From Desulfonatronum thiodismutans (GTDB taxonomy: Bacteria; Desulfobacterota; Desulfovibrionia; Desulfovibrionales; Desulfonatronaceae), in assembly GCF_000717475.1 (NCBI RefSeq), contig NZ_JPIK01000025.1, positions 22,219 to 84,165 on the forward strand: a DNA stretch of 61,947 nt, given 5' to 3'. Positions 26,997-38,001 of the stretch are shown piece after piece (the first letter of the stretch is position 1; each line of letters starts with the position of its first letter). Both the position numbers and the translations under genes were made by a program. The notes beneath the pieces were generated by a model, which did not search any database, had not been told where the DNA came from, and saw only the letters and a program-made list of their open reading frames with translations.

Positions 26997-29090
26997 CTAC
27001 TCCTTTTGCTCGGTTTGATCATCGATAATCTCCACCACTTTGATTTCGTTCAGTAATGGATCAATCCTTCCCAGGCGGAGTCCGAAGTTTCCACCGATGA
27101 GAAACTTGTCCCCCAGCAGGCGTTTGGGCGCTCGGACCTGTACCTGCTCGGCGGGCAAAGAGAATACCGCCTGAGTCGGTGTTTCGTCCACTAAAATCGC
27201 GTCCCAAATTTTGTTGTTGTCGCTTTGCTGGCGTAAATACACCAGTTTCCAGTAGCGCGACCGGGTTCGCTGCACTCGGCCCACCGCCTCCATCCTGGCC
27301 CGCCAGAAGGGGAGGGCGGCGTCAATATCCCGCTTCGTCAGCCGGGCCGTTCCCTGGTCCAGTCGGGAAGCCACCTGGGCCAGGTTGATGAAGTCCACAT
27401 AGCGCCGCAACGGCGAGGTGACGGAGGCGTAGGCCGAGACGCCGAGGCTGGCGTGGGGCGCGGGCTTGGACTGGATGGCGGCGTTGGCCAGCATGCGAGA
27501 CATCCGGTACATGTCCTCCGGTCGCGTGTAACATCCGCCGATACCCGGCGGAAGGGCGACGTTCTGGGTCCGGAAAAGCAGGGGAACTTCGAGGTCCCGG
27601 GCCCATCTGGCCAGCTCCGTGTTGGCCAGGACCATGAATTCGCTGACCAGAAGCTGCGCCTTGGGGGCGGCCGGCTTTTCCTCCCGCACGATCTGGATGT
27701 CCGCTCCCTCGCCGAACAATTTCAGATGCGGGTCTTGCTGATCGAAGACCACGGCATTGGCGGCGATGCGATGGTCACGAAGCATTTCGGCCAGGGCGTG
27801 GGCCGAGGCGAAGGGTTCGATCCCAGCCAGGATGTCCGCTTCCACCTGTTCGTAGTGCGTATTGGCCTGCACCCGAACCCAGCCCAGGCGCGGTTCGATG
27901 GACCGGACCCGGGCTTCGGGGTCCAGGTCTAATTCCAGAAGCAGGGCTGGTCGCTCCATGTCCTGGCGCAGGCTGAACAACTCGACTCCCAACCGTTCCG
28001 GAAGCATGTGGCTGACCCCTTCGAGCAGGTAGAGGCTGGATGCTCGTTGGGCCACGGCCTGGTCCAGTTCCGAGAGCCAGGACCATTCCAGGCAGGGCCG
28101 GGCAATGGCCAGGGTCAGGCGAAAGCCCTGGTCCGCGGTCCGTTCCAAGGTGAAGGCGTCGTCGATGTCCCGGGTGGACGGAGAGTCCACGCTGACCAGC
28201 GCAAGGGGTTCCGGGGGGACGGCGCGGCTTTGAACCGCTTCTTCCAGGCGCTGAATATCCGGCAGGAATTCCCGGCTCCACTCGTCTTGCCAATCGTAGT
28301 CAGCCTGGGCCAGGAGATAGTTGTGGTGGGCCGATACGAGCCTCCAGGCCTGGGCCAGGAGCAGGGCCTGCTGGGGATGGTCCGGGATGCGCTTGGTCAG
28401 ATTGCGCCAGAGATCGTCCGTTGCCGGATCCTCGGGGTGATTCATGCGTCGCAGCAGCAATTCCCTGAGTTTCGTGGCAGTGGGTTCCGGAGGAGACGGG
28501 AAGGAGGCATCTGGGGCATCGGGAGCCTTGGAGATCCCGATTTTCCACAAATCGTGGAAAAAATCCTGTCCGACCGCGATCAGTTCCTGATGCTCGCGGG
28601 CCGCTTCCTGTTCGGCCAGCCGAGCCTGGACGGTTTGTTCCGGATAGATCAGAAACGACGGAGGCTGAAACTTGAAGTGGGTCTTGGCCTCCAGCAGGAC
28701 GCGACCCAGGGCCGAACGCTGATCCGGCCCGGGTTCTTCCCAGAGCAGGTCGGCGAACCATTCCATCGGAGCCGAGTCCAGCTCGCCCTGGGCCAGGTTC
28801 CAGATTTCCATGACGTCGATGGATTCGGCCAAAGCCTTGCGCGTTTCCAGGTGGCGAGCCAGCCGCTCTTCATGTTCGGCCCGGGTGGCCGGGAGGGGAT
28901 ACTTCGGGCCGTGCCAAGGCAATAGTCTGGCCGCGGGCAGGTTCATTTCCCGACCTCTCTGGGTGAACAGACGTGTTCGCCCGCCCTGTTCCTCCAGCAT
29001 CACGGCCAGATTGACCTGATTGTCCTGCAGGTATTCGACGAGTGAGCCGGGGCCGGGGAGGGAGCTGTGAATGGATTGGGATATGGTCAA
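26997..29090 (-). CDS. RNase II/R family exoribonuclease (RNB domain)
   Basis: RNB enzymes degrade RNA from the 3' end with magnesium. The 697-residue product carries the RNB signature SVDSPSTRDIDDAF at residues 300-313, with the Asp cluster that holds the metal ion. The first 200 residues do not look like standard cold-shock domains, so this is the divergent type found in Desulfovibrionales and not a classic RNase R. It lies 18 bases after purH on the minus strand and three bases before plsY. Confidence 0.9.
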   Translation of the reverse strand: MTISQSIHSSLPGPGSLVEYLQDNQVNLAVMLEEQGGRTRLFTQRGREMNLPAARLLPWHGPKYPLPATRAEHEERLARHLETRKALAESIDVMEIWNLAQGELDSAPMEWFADLLWEEPGPDQRSALGRVLLEAKTHFKFQPPSFLIYPEQTVQARLAEQEAAREHQELIAVGQDFFHDLWKIGISKAPDAPDASFPSPPEPTATKLRELLLRRMNHPEDPATDDLWRNLTKRIPDHPQQALLLAQAWRLVSAHHNYLLAQADYDWQDEWSREFLPDIQRLEEAVQSRAVPPEPLALVSVDSPSTRDIDDAFTLERTADQGFRLTLAIARPCLEWSWLSELDQAVAQRASSLYLLEGVSHMLPERLGVELFSLRQDMERPALLLELDLDPEARVRSIEPRLGWVRVQANTHYEQVEADILAGIEPFASAHALAEMLRDHRIAANAVVFDQQDPHLKLFGEGADIQIVREEKPAAPKAQLLVSEFMVLANTELARWARDLEVPLLFRTQNVALPPGIGGCYTRPEDMYRMSRMLANAAIQSKPAPHASLGVSAYASVTSPLRRYVDFINLAQVASRLDQGTARLTKRDIDAALPFWRARMEAVGRVQRTRSRYWKLVYLRQQSDNNKIWDAILVDETPTQAVFSLPAEQVQVRAPKRLLGDKFLIGGNFGLRLGRIDPLLNEIKVVEIIDDQTEQKE

Positions 29091-29108
29091 AACGTATTCC
29101 AGATTCTA

Positions 29109-30383
29109 TCAATGCCGAAAGGAGCGCTGTCCGGTGAAGACCATGGCCACCTGAGGATCAGCCTGGTTGACCGCGGTAATGACTTCATGGTCCCGGATGG
29201 AGCCACCGGGCTGGGCGATGGCCGTGACGCCCTGGGCCACGGCCAGGTCCACGCCGTCCCTAAAGGGGAAGAATCCGTCGGAAACCAGGACCGTGCCGGG
29301 CAGGCCGCCCTTGGCCGTCTCGGTTCGGGCCTGGATGTCTTCCAGAATTCGACGGGGCTCCGGGTCGGCCTCGGCCTTGGCCTGAAGCTCGTAGAGGGAA
29401 ACGCCCTGCTCGGTGAAGCTGAGCCAGTCCGCGTACTTGGTGTAGGCTTTGTGAATGGTCAGCTGGACGCACCCGACCCGGTCCTGCTCGCCGGTGCCCA
29501 CGGCCACCGTGGCCCCGTCGCGAACGAAGAGCACGGAGTTAGAGGTCACCCCGGACTCCACGGCCCAGGCAAAAAGCAGGTCGTCCATTTCCTTGGCATT
29601 AGGCGTTCTGGCCTGGACCAGGACTCCGTCGCGGTCGGCCTTGGCCGGAAGGAAATCCTGAGGGCCGCGGATGCGGTTGCGGAAGGAGAACTGGACGATC
29701 AGTCCGCCGTCGGCCAAGGATTTGACGTCCAGGAAGGGCTTGTCAGCGAAGGTATCCAACTCCGCCAGGCCGGGAATGCGCAGAATCCGGAGATTTTTGC
29801 GCTTCTTGAGCATTTCCAGGGCTTCAGGATCATAGCCTGGAGCAGCCACCACCTCGAAGTAGGATTCATTAATAAACGCGGCGCAGGCCGCGTCCACGTC
29901 TCGATTGACCACCACCGTGCCCCCGAAGGCAGCGATTCGGTCGCTCCAGAAGGCTTTTTTCAGGGAGGCCTCCAGCCCCAGCTCGTCCCAGGCAGCGCCG
30001 CAGGGGTTGTTGTGTTTGAGAATGACCGCGGCGGGCTTGGTGTGCAGGTACTGGAGGATGTTGATCCCGTTGTCCACGTCCGTGAGGTTGATCTTGCCGG
30101 GGTGTTTGCCGGCCTGAAGCATGTGCTCCTCGGTCAGGGCCGATACCAGACCGTCCCCGGCCTCGCGAAAGGCCACGCCGTCCAGTTCCAGGGTCCCTTG
30201 GTTCAGGGCGTAGAGGGCAGCAGGCTGGTCCGGGTTTTCCCCGTATCGCAGCCCTCGATCCTCCCCGTCGATGCGCCAGGTGCGCTTTTCGAACTGCAAT
30301 TTTTGGTCGCCCAGGGTGATGGTCATGGTCCGGGGAAACGGATCCGCGGACAAGGTGCGGTAGATGGCTTTCAGGTCGGACAT
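29109..30383 (-). CDS. purH: AICAR transformylase (stand-alone PurH C-terminal domain)
   Basis: The enzyme formylates AICAR with 10-formyl-THF, the penultimate step of IMP synthesis. The 424-residue product contains only the transformylase half; the active site is visible as KHNNPCG with Lys123 and His124, and later DGFFPFRDGVD. The IMP cyclohydrolase (MGS-like) domain that normally occupies the first 200 residues is missing, so a separate cyclohydrolase must exist elsewhere. First gene of the purH-rnb-plsY group; purA is 2 kb away. Confidence 0.93.
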   Translation of the reverse strand: MSDLKAIYRTLSADPFPRTMTITLGDQKLQFEKRTWRIDGEDRGLRYGENPDQPAALYALNQGTLELDGVAFREAGDGLVSALTEEHMLQAGKHPGKINLTDVDNGINILQYLHTKPAAVILKHNNPCGAAWDELGLEASLKKAFWSDRIAAFGGTVVVNRDVDAACAAFINESYFEVVAAPGYDPEALEMLKKRKNLRILRIPGLAELDTFADKPFLDVKSLADGGLIVQFSFRNRIRGPQDFLPAKADRDGVLVQARTPNAKEMDDLLFAWAVESGVTSNSVLFVRDGATVAVGTGEQDRVGCVQLTIHKAYTKYADWLSFTEQGVSLYELQAKAEADPEPRRILEDIQARTETAKGGLPGTVLVSDGFFPFRDGVDLAVAQGVTAIAQPGGSIRDHEVITAVNQADPQVAMVFTGQRSFRH

Positions 30384-30580
30384 GGTCGCTCCTCATACCT
30401 GCTTTGGCTGCTTGGGGGTGGCTTGGGATAATGTTCAGACCGGTCTTTGCCTTCCGCCTCAAACATTTCACCTTGAAAACATCGGACGGAAGGCATAGAT
30501 AAACGGATTGCGGCAGTGTGCGGTTTTTCTGGATGGTGAATCGTGAACCCTTACAAACAAACGAAGGAAGGGCATTACTC

Positions 30581-30907
30581 GTGGAAAAGGTGTTAATCAA
30601 GCTGGCCGACCAGCTTGCCCAGTTCGATGAGGCGTCGTTGACGTCGTTGATGGACAAGTATGAAGGAATGGCCGGTGAGTTTCAGCCCACGAAAAAGTGG
30701 GAGCAGGCCGTGATGGTCCTGGGGTTGATCCAATTGGTCCGCTGGAAAAATCATCTCTTCAACTATCACTGGGCCGAGCAGCAAAAACCTCGAAAGACGC
30801 TGGAAGCTCCGGCCTTGCCGCTGACCGCCTCAGGAAAGAAGGCTCGGACGCCCAAGCCGGCCAAGGTACTTCCCTTCCGGTCGTTCAAGAACGAGGAGCC
30901 CGTTTAG
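30581..30907 (+). CDS. Conserved hypothetical protein (108 aa)
   Basis: The GTG at 30581 is chosen because GAAGGAAGGG lies upstream and the earlier part of the frame looks non-coding. The 108-residue product has a helical N-terminal part (LADQLAQFDEASLTSLMDKYEGM), a segment rich in aromatic residues (RWKNHLFNYHWAEQQ) and a basic tail. No domain is recognised. It is divergent from purH, and its 3' end overlaps the 3' end of the convergent mltF gene by 78 bases. Confidence 0.6.
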   Translation: MEKVLIKLADQLAQFDEASLTSLMDKYEGMAGEFQPTKKWEQAVMVLGLIQLVRWKNHLFNYHWAEQQKPRKTLEAPALPLTASGKKARTPKPAKVLPFRSFKNEEPV

Positions 30908-32311
30908 GACGTAATAGTAGTAGCGAATCGCCTCGACGTGGGCCACGGCTTCAAAGCCTCTGGTGTAGCCGTGGCGTGCCTTACTGTAATAGTCGCGTTG
31001 GCTGAGCAGGGGAAAGACGCGCTTCACGTCGTTCCAACTCGTCTCCTTCAGCCCGAGGTTTTTGGCCAGAGCCATGGCGTCCCAGGTGTGGCCGAGGCCC
31101 TGGTTGTAGGCGGACAAGGCCAGAAACCAGCGATCCCACTCGGAAAGGTCCGGATTATCCAGGCGGTTCCATATCCGGCGCAGGTACCGCGCTCCGGCCA
31201 GAATGCTTTTGGTAGGGTTCATGGGGTCATCCAGGCCGAGTTCTGTGGCCGTGGCCTGAGTGATCTGCATGATGCCGCGCACCCCGGTCCGGCTGACAGC
31301 CTCGGGGTCGAACCGGGATTCGTGATAGATCAGGGCGATGAGCAGCAGGGGGTCGATTTCGTAGCGCTGGGACGCCTTGAGGATGGTCTCGCCGTGCCGG
31401 GGCAGTTCGCGCTGGAGGGTTTCCAGCAGGTGCAGCAAGGCGAAGCGGTCGCTGTTTTCCGGAATGAACCCGAGATACTTGTCCTGAATCCGCTCCAACG
31501 CATTGTCCTGGGTCATATTATTCCAGAACTCGGCCAGCTTTGGGGCGATCAGGTTACGGTCGTCGCGCCAGAACCAGCGGTATTCCAGAGTCGTTTCCAG
31601 GCTGTGGGCCAGTTGGAAGTCGGCGTAGAACGGTCCCCAAAGAGAGAACCGCCCGGTGTCCACGAGGGTAAAGCGGGCCTCGGTTTCGACCATGGCCGCG
31701 AGCTGCACCGGAAGCGACGCTTCCTCGGTCAGCAGTGGGGCCTCGGAGCACGTCGCATCGTCCAGGCCCAGGCCGTTCAGGTCCACGTCGTCCAGCAACT
31801 GGAGGAAGGTCAGGCGTAGGAGAGGGTTTTCCGGGAGCAGGACCTTGCGGCGACAGAGGTCTGACGGGTCCTGGGGAGGGTGGTGGTGACGCTGATGGAC
31901 CACCCCCACGGGATGGCGGGCGTAGACGGGCCCGGAGGCCACCGGGGTCACCAGTGAGTCCAGAAAGGGACGAGACGGCGCGTATCCGACGCCGACCAGC
32001 AAGTCGGCCCGGTGATGGCGCAGTTCGTCCCAGGCCGGTCCGGGGCCGTCCATGTGCAGCCAGATCGGATGCACCCCGGCCTGCTCGGCGAACATTTCCA
32101 CCAGTTCCCGTTCCAGGCCTGGTCCGTAGGGCGAGATCCGGGAGTGAACCAGTTCGGACTCCGGGGCCAAGACACGGACCACCGGCTTGATCAGGCCGGG
32201 CGGGCGGGCGTCCCAGAGCAGTTTGTTCACCAGGACCAACTGGGCGAACACCAGGATAAAGACCAAAAGACGGAGATGTCGGACAAGCAGGAGATACTGG
32301 ATTCGTTTCAT
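30830..32311 (-). CDS. mltF: Membrane-bound lytic murein transglycosylase F-like
   Basis: The enzyme cleaves peptidoglycan glycan strands with 1,6-anhydro product formation. The 493-residue product has an N-terminal membrane anchor (residues 10-30), a periplasmic binding-protein-like domain, and a C-terminal Slt-type lysozyme domain with HESRFDPEAVS (catalytic Glu), GIMQIT and SAYNQG. The ATG at 32311 fits the E. coli MltF architecture (518 aa), although its ribosome-binding site is weak. The open frame continues upstream without a good start. Confidence 0.87.
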   Translation of the reverse strand: MKRIQYLLLVRHLRLLVFILVFAQLVLVNKLLWDARPPGLIKPVVRVLAPESELVHSRISPYGPGLERELVEMFAEQAGVHPIWLHMDGPGPAWDELRHHRADLLVGVGYAPSRPFLDSLVTPVASGPVYARHPVGVVHQRHHHPPQDPSDLCRRKVLLPENPLLRLTFLQLLDDVDLNGLGLDDATCSEAPLLTEEASLPVQLAAMVETEARFTLVDTGRFSLWGPFYADFQLAHSLETTLEYRWFWRDDRNLIAPKLAEFWNNMTQDNALERIQDKYLGFIPENSDRFALLHLLETLQRELPRHGETILKASQRYEIDPLLLIALIYHESRFDPEAVSRTGVRGIMQITQATATELGLDDPMNPTKSILAGARYLRRIWNRLDNPDLSEWDRWFLALSAYNQGLGHTWDAMALAKNLGLKETSWNDVKRVFPLLSQRDYYSKARHGYTRGFEAVAHVEAIRYYYYVLNGLLVLERPEGKYLGRLGRPSLLS

Positions 32312-32372
32312 ATCGGAAGGGGGAAATTCGCGGCTTGAACCGCATACAGGAGAAGATACCTTCAGTAGGTAG

Positions 32373-33755
<1,383 letters not shown>

Positions 33756-33767
33756 CGGGGGCCGATC

Positions 33768-34781
33768 ATGGCCAAGACGGCCTCCCAGACCCGGACAAAG
33801 GGCCCAGCCAAAAAGCAGACCCAGGACAAGGCCCAGGACAAGGCCCAGGACTGGGCCCCACGGGTTGTCCCGGATTTGTTCCGGATTCCGGGCCAGGAAC
33901 GGGTGGTATCTATCCTGGCCCGCTTGCTTTCCCGGCCACCACGAGTGCTTCTTTTGGAAGGCGGAACCGCCGAAGAGCGTGAAAAGCTCGGGCTGTACTG
34001 GACGGCTCTGCTTAATTGTTTGGCGCTCCCGCCGTCCTCCTCCCTCCCTCCCTCTCATTGCGATCCTTCGTTAGCTTTGCCCGGCGGGCCGGGGCCTTGT
34101 GAGCAGTGCCCCGCGTGCAGCCGGATTCGGGACGGCGTGTTTCTTGATCTGGTCTATCTGGACGGCAGGGAAGGGCGGATCGGCATCGATACGGTCCGGG
34201 AACTGCGCGGCCTGCTGGGCCAAGCGCCCCGGGACGCGAAGCGCCGGGTGGTGGTCCTGGGTGAGGCCCAGGAGCTGACCGAAGAGGCGGGCAACGCTCT
34301 GCTCAAGTCCATGGAAGATACTGAAACTCGCAACGCCTACGTCCTGCTGGCTCCTCAGCGGGAGCGCCTGTTGCGCACCCTGGTCTCCAGAAGCTGGGTG
34401 GCGACCCTTTCCTGGGATCTGGACGGGGTTCAGGATCGGGAAGGGGGGCCGGATCCGGAATGGGTCGAGGCCCTGGCTGGATTTCTGAAGACCGGCCGGG
34501 AATGGTTCGGCCGGACCATGGTCAAAGGTCAGGTGGATCGACCGCTGGCCTTTCATGTGATCCACGCTTGTCGCCGGGGGCTGATCCGGGCCTGCCAAGG
34601 CCGCCCGGATTCTTCCCTGGCCCAGGTCTTCCACGAACGAGGGAATCCCGCGGCCTGGCGGACCGTTGATCTGCGTTTGGACGAGGCTGAGCAGGCCCTG
34701 CGAACCCAGGTCGCCCCGACTTTGGTTCTGGACTGGTTGGCCGTGGGGCTGCGCGGAGCCTTGCGAGCACAACGCGGCTGA
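33768..34781 (+). CDS. holB: DNA polymerase III delta'-like clamp-loader subunit
   Basis: The 337-residue product resembles the delta' subunit of the clamp loader. The Walker A region is degenerate (LEGGTAEEREK), as expected for delta', a cysteine-rich loop is present (CEQCPACSRI), and the sensor/SRC region reads EEAGNALLKSMEDT. The N terminus contains a 12-base tandem repeat (33821-33856) encoding repeats of QDKA, which lengthens a disordered tail. It follows purA by 12 bases. Confidence 0.83.
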   Translation: MAKTASQTRTKGPAKKQTQDKAQDKAQDWAPRVVPDLFRIPGQERVVSILARLLSRPPRVLLLEGGTAEEREKLGLYWTALLNCLALPPSSSLPPSHCDPSLALPGGPGPCEQCPACSRIRDGVFLDLVYLDGREGRIGIDTVRELRGLLGQAPRDAKRRVVVLGEAQELTEEAGNALLKSMEDTETRNAYVLLAPQRERLLRTLVSRSWVATLSWDLDGVQDREGGPDPEWVEALAGFLKTGREWFGRTMVKGQVDRPLAFHVIHACRRGLIRACQGRPDSSLAQVFHERGNPAAWRTVDLRLDEAEQALRTQVAPTLVLDWLAVGLRGALRAQRG

Positions 34782-34848
34782 GCACGACTGGGTGATCTTT
34801 CCTGGTTTCGGGGAGAGGCTCCTGATGTGGCAAAAGCTGGTTGCGGGG

Positions 34849-34877
34849 TTGACATTGAAACTGCTTATCAGTAGTTA
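34849..34877 (+). promoter_or_regulatory. Candidate feoA promoter with Fur-box-like sequence
   Basis: TTGACA at 34849-34854 is followed directly by TTGAAACTGCTTATCA (34855-34870), which matches 13 of 16 positions of the WTGAAAATNATTTTCA Fur motif I recall for Desulfovibrio. A repressor bound there would cover the promoter spacer. The -10 (TAGTTA) is poor. Confidence 0.4.
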
Positions 34878-34975
34878 CCCATCATCCAGCGTCACTGACT
34901 GAGCCCCATTGAAATTTTGTGGGCCGTGGCTTGGAATCTTCGCGAGCGTCCTCAACAAGCAAGGAGAATGAAGCC

Positions 34976-35290
34976 ATGTTGCATCGTTTCCGGAAACAAA
35001 ATGCCATGCCGGTCCAAGAGTGCCCTTCCTGTGCGCATCCCGCGCAGGGTGGCAATGGTGAGGACCAGACGCTGACCAAAGTAGCCAACGGATGTCGGTG
35101 CCGCATCCGACGGCACAGGGCTCACGGGGCCATCCGGCAGCGCCTGTTGGACCTGGGTTTTGTTCCCAATGCCGAGATTGAAATGATCCGTTGCGCCACG
35201 TTGGGTGACCCGCTGGAACTGCGGGTTGGTGACTACTACGTTACCCTGCGTAAGCGGGAGGCGGATTTGATCGACGTGCGGGCCGCCTAG
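34976..35290 (+). CDS. feoA: FeoA domain protein
   Basis: FeoA is the small SH3-like cytosolic partner of the ferrous iron transporter FeoB. The ATG at 34976 has AGGAG nine bases upstream. The 104-residue product has the FeoA core in its C-terminal 75 residues (RQRLLDLGFVPNAEIEMI and LRVGDYYVTLRKREA). An N-terminal extension of about 30 residues carries CPSC, an uncommon addition that could bind metal. feoB follows after 168 bases. Confidence 0.9.
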   Translation: MLHRFRKQNAMPVQECPSCAHPAQGGNGEDQTLTKVANGCRCRIRRHRAHGAIRQRLLDLGFVPNAEIEMIRCATLGDPLELRVGDYYVTLRKREADLIDVRAA

Positions 35291-35348
35291 TCGAGCATGG
35301 TCTCCCCGCATGAAAAAACGTGGCGAGTAATGCGGTTTTGAGTTGATC

Positions 35349-35364
35349 TTGAAAATCACTTTGG
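35349..35364 (+). promoter_or_regulatory. Fur-box-like site upstream of feoB
   Basis: TTGAAAATCACTTTGG matches 13 of 16 positions of the recalled Desulfovibrio Fur motif. It lies 95 bases ahead of the chosen feoB start. With the site ahead of feoA it supports iron control of both genes. Confidence 0.4.
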
Positions 35365-35458
35365 CAGTTAGTGGAAATTTATTGCCATTCCAAATATTTT
35401 CCTGAACAGACGCCCACTCTTGGGCTTTTGGGAAATGCACGATCTTTTGAAGGATAGC

Positions 35459-37999
35459 ATGTCACCCGCCAAGAAAAACATCATGATCGGACTGGCCGGT
35501 CAGCAGAATGCCGGCAAGTCGACCATTTTCAACATGCTCACCGGGGCGAACCAGCATATCGCCAACTACCCCGGCGTGACCGTGGACAAGAAGGCCGGCA
35601 ATTATCACGACGAATTGGGCCGGGTGGAGGTCGTGGACCTGCCCGGAACCTACAGCCTGACCTCATTTTCCCTGGAAGAGCGGGTGGCCCGAGATTTTTT
35701 GTTGCGGGAACGGCCCGACGCCATTCTCAATGTCATCGACGCTTCCAGTTTGCGCCGGGGTCTGTATTTTACCTTCCAGATTCTGGAAATGTCGTTTCCC
35801 GTGGTCATGGCTCTGAACATGGTAGACGTGGCCGAGGCCCAAGGACGTAAGATCGATCATGAAAAGCTGGGTCGGCTGCTGGGCATCGAGGTTGTGCCCA
35901 CGGTGGGCCGCAAGGGCCGGGGCAAGCAGGAACTGCGTCCGGCCCTGCGCCGCGCGGCTCGCGAGGAACGGGGGGAGGATGAAGGATTTCAGGATCAGCA
36001 CGGCTTGCGGATCAATTACGAAGAGTTGGAAGAACACATCGCCGCTGTCCACGAGCAACTTCTGGAGTCGGAAAATCTGGTCAAGGCCGTCCCTTTGCGC
36101 TGGATGGCGGTCAAGCTCCTGGAGGGCGACTCCGAGGCCCTGAAGCTGTTGCGGCGACACCATGCCCAGGCTGATGCCGTAATGGACGCGGTATCCGCGG
36201 CCACCGCCGCGTTTCAGGGGAAGATGGACATCACCCCGGCGGACTATATCGTCACCTGCCGGGACCGCTTGGCCGCCTCCCTGGTGGAGCAGTGCGTGGA
36301 GGTGACCAAGGCGGACACGGTGCGCTTTTCCGAAAAAATCGACCGGGTACTCCTGCACCGGGCCTTTGCCCCGATCTTTCTGGTGCTCACCGTCTACCTG
36401 ATCTACGAGTTGTCCATCGTCCAGGGCTATAAGCTGACCTTCCTGACCTGGCCGGCCCTGGCCTGGGTGCGGACCTTCGTGGCCGGGCTCCTGCCTGATC
36501 CCGGGCTGCTCCACGACACCATCCTCCGCTCCATGTCACTATGGATGGTGGACAGCGTGAACACCCTGCTCAACTACGTGCCCATTTTCCTGATCCTTTT
36601 CGCCTTGATCGCGATCCTGGAAGACTCCGGATACATGGCCCGGATAGCCTTTATTCTGGATCGGGTCTTTCAGAGTTTCGGCCTGCACGGCCAGTCCACC
36701 CTGCCGTTCATCCTGGGCGGAGTGTTCACCGGCGGTTGCGCCGTGCCCGGGATCATGGCCACCAAGGGCATTCCGGACGAGCGTTCCCGTTTGGCCACGA
36801 TTCTGACCGTGCCGTACATGAACTGCCTGGCCAAAATTCCGCTCTACACCCTGCTGGTCTCCATTTATTTCGCGGCCTACAAATCTTACCTGATGTTGTT
36901 CATCTCCACGATCACCATCATTATGGCCATGATCATCGCCAAACTGCTCACCTCTACCATCCTGCGCGGGCGGGAAACGGCCCCCTTTGTCATGGAGATG
37001 CCCAACTACCACATGCCCACGTTGATGGGAGTGCTGCGCCGCGCCGTTGATCGGACCTGGGTCTACATCAAAAAGGTGGGGACCATCGTGGTGGCCGTGG
37101 CCGTCGTGGTCTACGTTTTGTTGCAGTTCCCAGGACTGCCGACCGAACGCATGGCCTACTTTGACGGCCGCATGGACGAAGCCATCGCCACCTTTCGCGA
37201 GAACATCCAGGAGACGCCCTACGCGGAGATCCTGTCCGACGATCAGGCCGTGCTCAACCTGCTGAACATCGCCAACACCTACCGCGAGGCCAAACTGGCC
37301 GCTTCTACCCAGGAAGCCTCTTCCGCCGTGGACGACCGCTACGAGGCCCTGCATCCGGAAATTTTTCCTTTGTTGCGCCCCAGGGACGCGGATGCCCGCA
37401 CCATCAGTCGGCACCTGCGCGGTTTGTCCACCGAACGATCCAACCTGCGCACGGCCATCCGCGAGGAAACCATTGTCTACAGTTACTTCGGCACCATGGG
37501 TCGGGCCCTGGAGCCGGTGACGCAGTATGCCGGGTTCGACTGGAAGATCAACGTGGCTCTGATCAGTTCCTTTGCTGCTCGGGAATCCAGCGTGGCCACA
37601 TTGGGCGTCCTGTTTCAGGAAGGCGCCGACGAGTCGTTGTCTCTGGAAGAGCGCATGGAGCGGTCTGGTGAAGCCACCGGGTTCACCCCCCTGCATGCCT
37701 TTGCCCTGATTCTCTTTTTCGCCTTGTACCCTCCCTGCTTGGCCACCACGATCATGGTCAAGGTCCAGACCGGTTCCTACAAATGGATGCTCTTCTCGAT
37801 CATCTTCCCAACGGTATTCGGCTTGGCCGTGGCCAGCGGGGTGTTCACCATCAGCACTTGGCTGGGCTTAAGCGGCATCCAGGCCATGGTCGGGTTCTAC
37901 TTCCTGGCCCTGGGAACGGCCATCGGCCTGTCCTTTCTGCCTGATCCGGCCTGGAAAAAGCCAGCTACACCTTTCCCCCATGCTCCTAAGGAGGCCTGA
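35459..37999 (+). CDS. feoB: Ferrous iron transport protein B
   Basis: FeoB imports Fe(II) through the inner membrane. The ATG at 35459 has GAAGGA a few bases upstream; earlier ATGs in frame lack one. The 846-residue product has the G domain with GQQNAGKST (G1), DLPGTYSL (G3) and NMVD (G4), a GDI region, and the Gate-type membrane halves. Between two membrane segments at about residues 560-680 is a hydrophilic, probably periplasmic insert (starting FPGLPTERMAYFDGR) that E. coli FeoB (773 aa) does not have. A small Cys-rich partner gene follows after two bases. Confidence 0.96.
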   Translation: MSPAKKNIMIGLAGQQNAGKSTIFNMLTGANQHIANYPGVTVDKKAGNYHDELGRVEVVDLPGTYSLTSFSLEERVARDFLLRERPDAILNVIDASSLRRGLYFTFQILEMSFPVVMALNMVDVAEAQGRKIDHEKLGRLLGIEVVPTVGRKGRGKQELRPALRRAAREERGEDEGFQDQHGLRINYEELEEHIAAVHEQLLESENLVKAVPLRWMAVKLLEGDSEALKLLRRHHAQADAVMDAVSAATAAFQGKMDITPADYIVTCRDRLAASLVEQCVEVTKADTVRFSEKIDRVLLHRAFAPIFLVLTVYLIYELSIVQGYKLTFLTWPALAWVRTFVAGLLPDPGLLHDTILRSMSLWMVDSVNTLLNYVPIFLILFALIAILEDSGYMARIAFILDRVFQSFGLHGQSTLPFILGGVFTGGCAVPGIMATKGIPDERSRLATILTVPYMNCLAKIPLYTLLVSIYFAAYKSYLMLFISTITIIMAMIIAKLLTSTILRGRETAPFVMEMPNYHMPTLMGVLRRAVDRTWVYIKKVGTIVVAVAVVVYVLLQFPGLPTERMAYFDGRMDEAIATFRENIQETPYAEILSDDQAVLNLLNIANTYREAKLAASTQEASSAVDDRYEALHPEIFPLLRPRDADARTISRHLRGLSTERSNLRTAIREETIVYSYFGTMGRALEPVTQYAGFDWKINVALISSFAARESSVATLGVLFQEGADESLSLEERMERSGEATGFTPLHAFALILFFALYPPCLATTIMVKVQTGSYKWMLFSIIFPTVFGLAVASGVFTISTWLGLSGIQAMVGFYFLALGTAIGLSFLPDPAWKKPATPFPHAPKEA

Positions 38000-38001
38000 C
38001 C

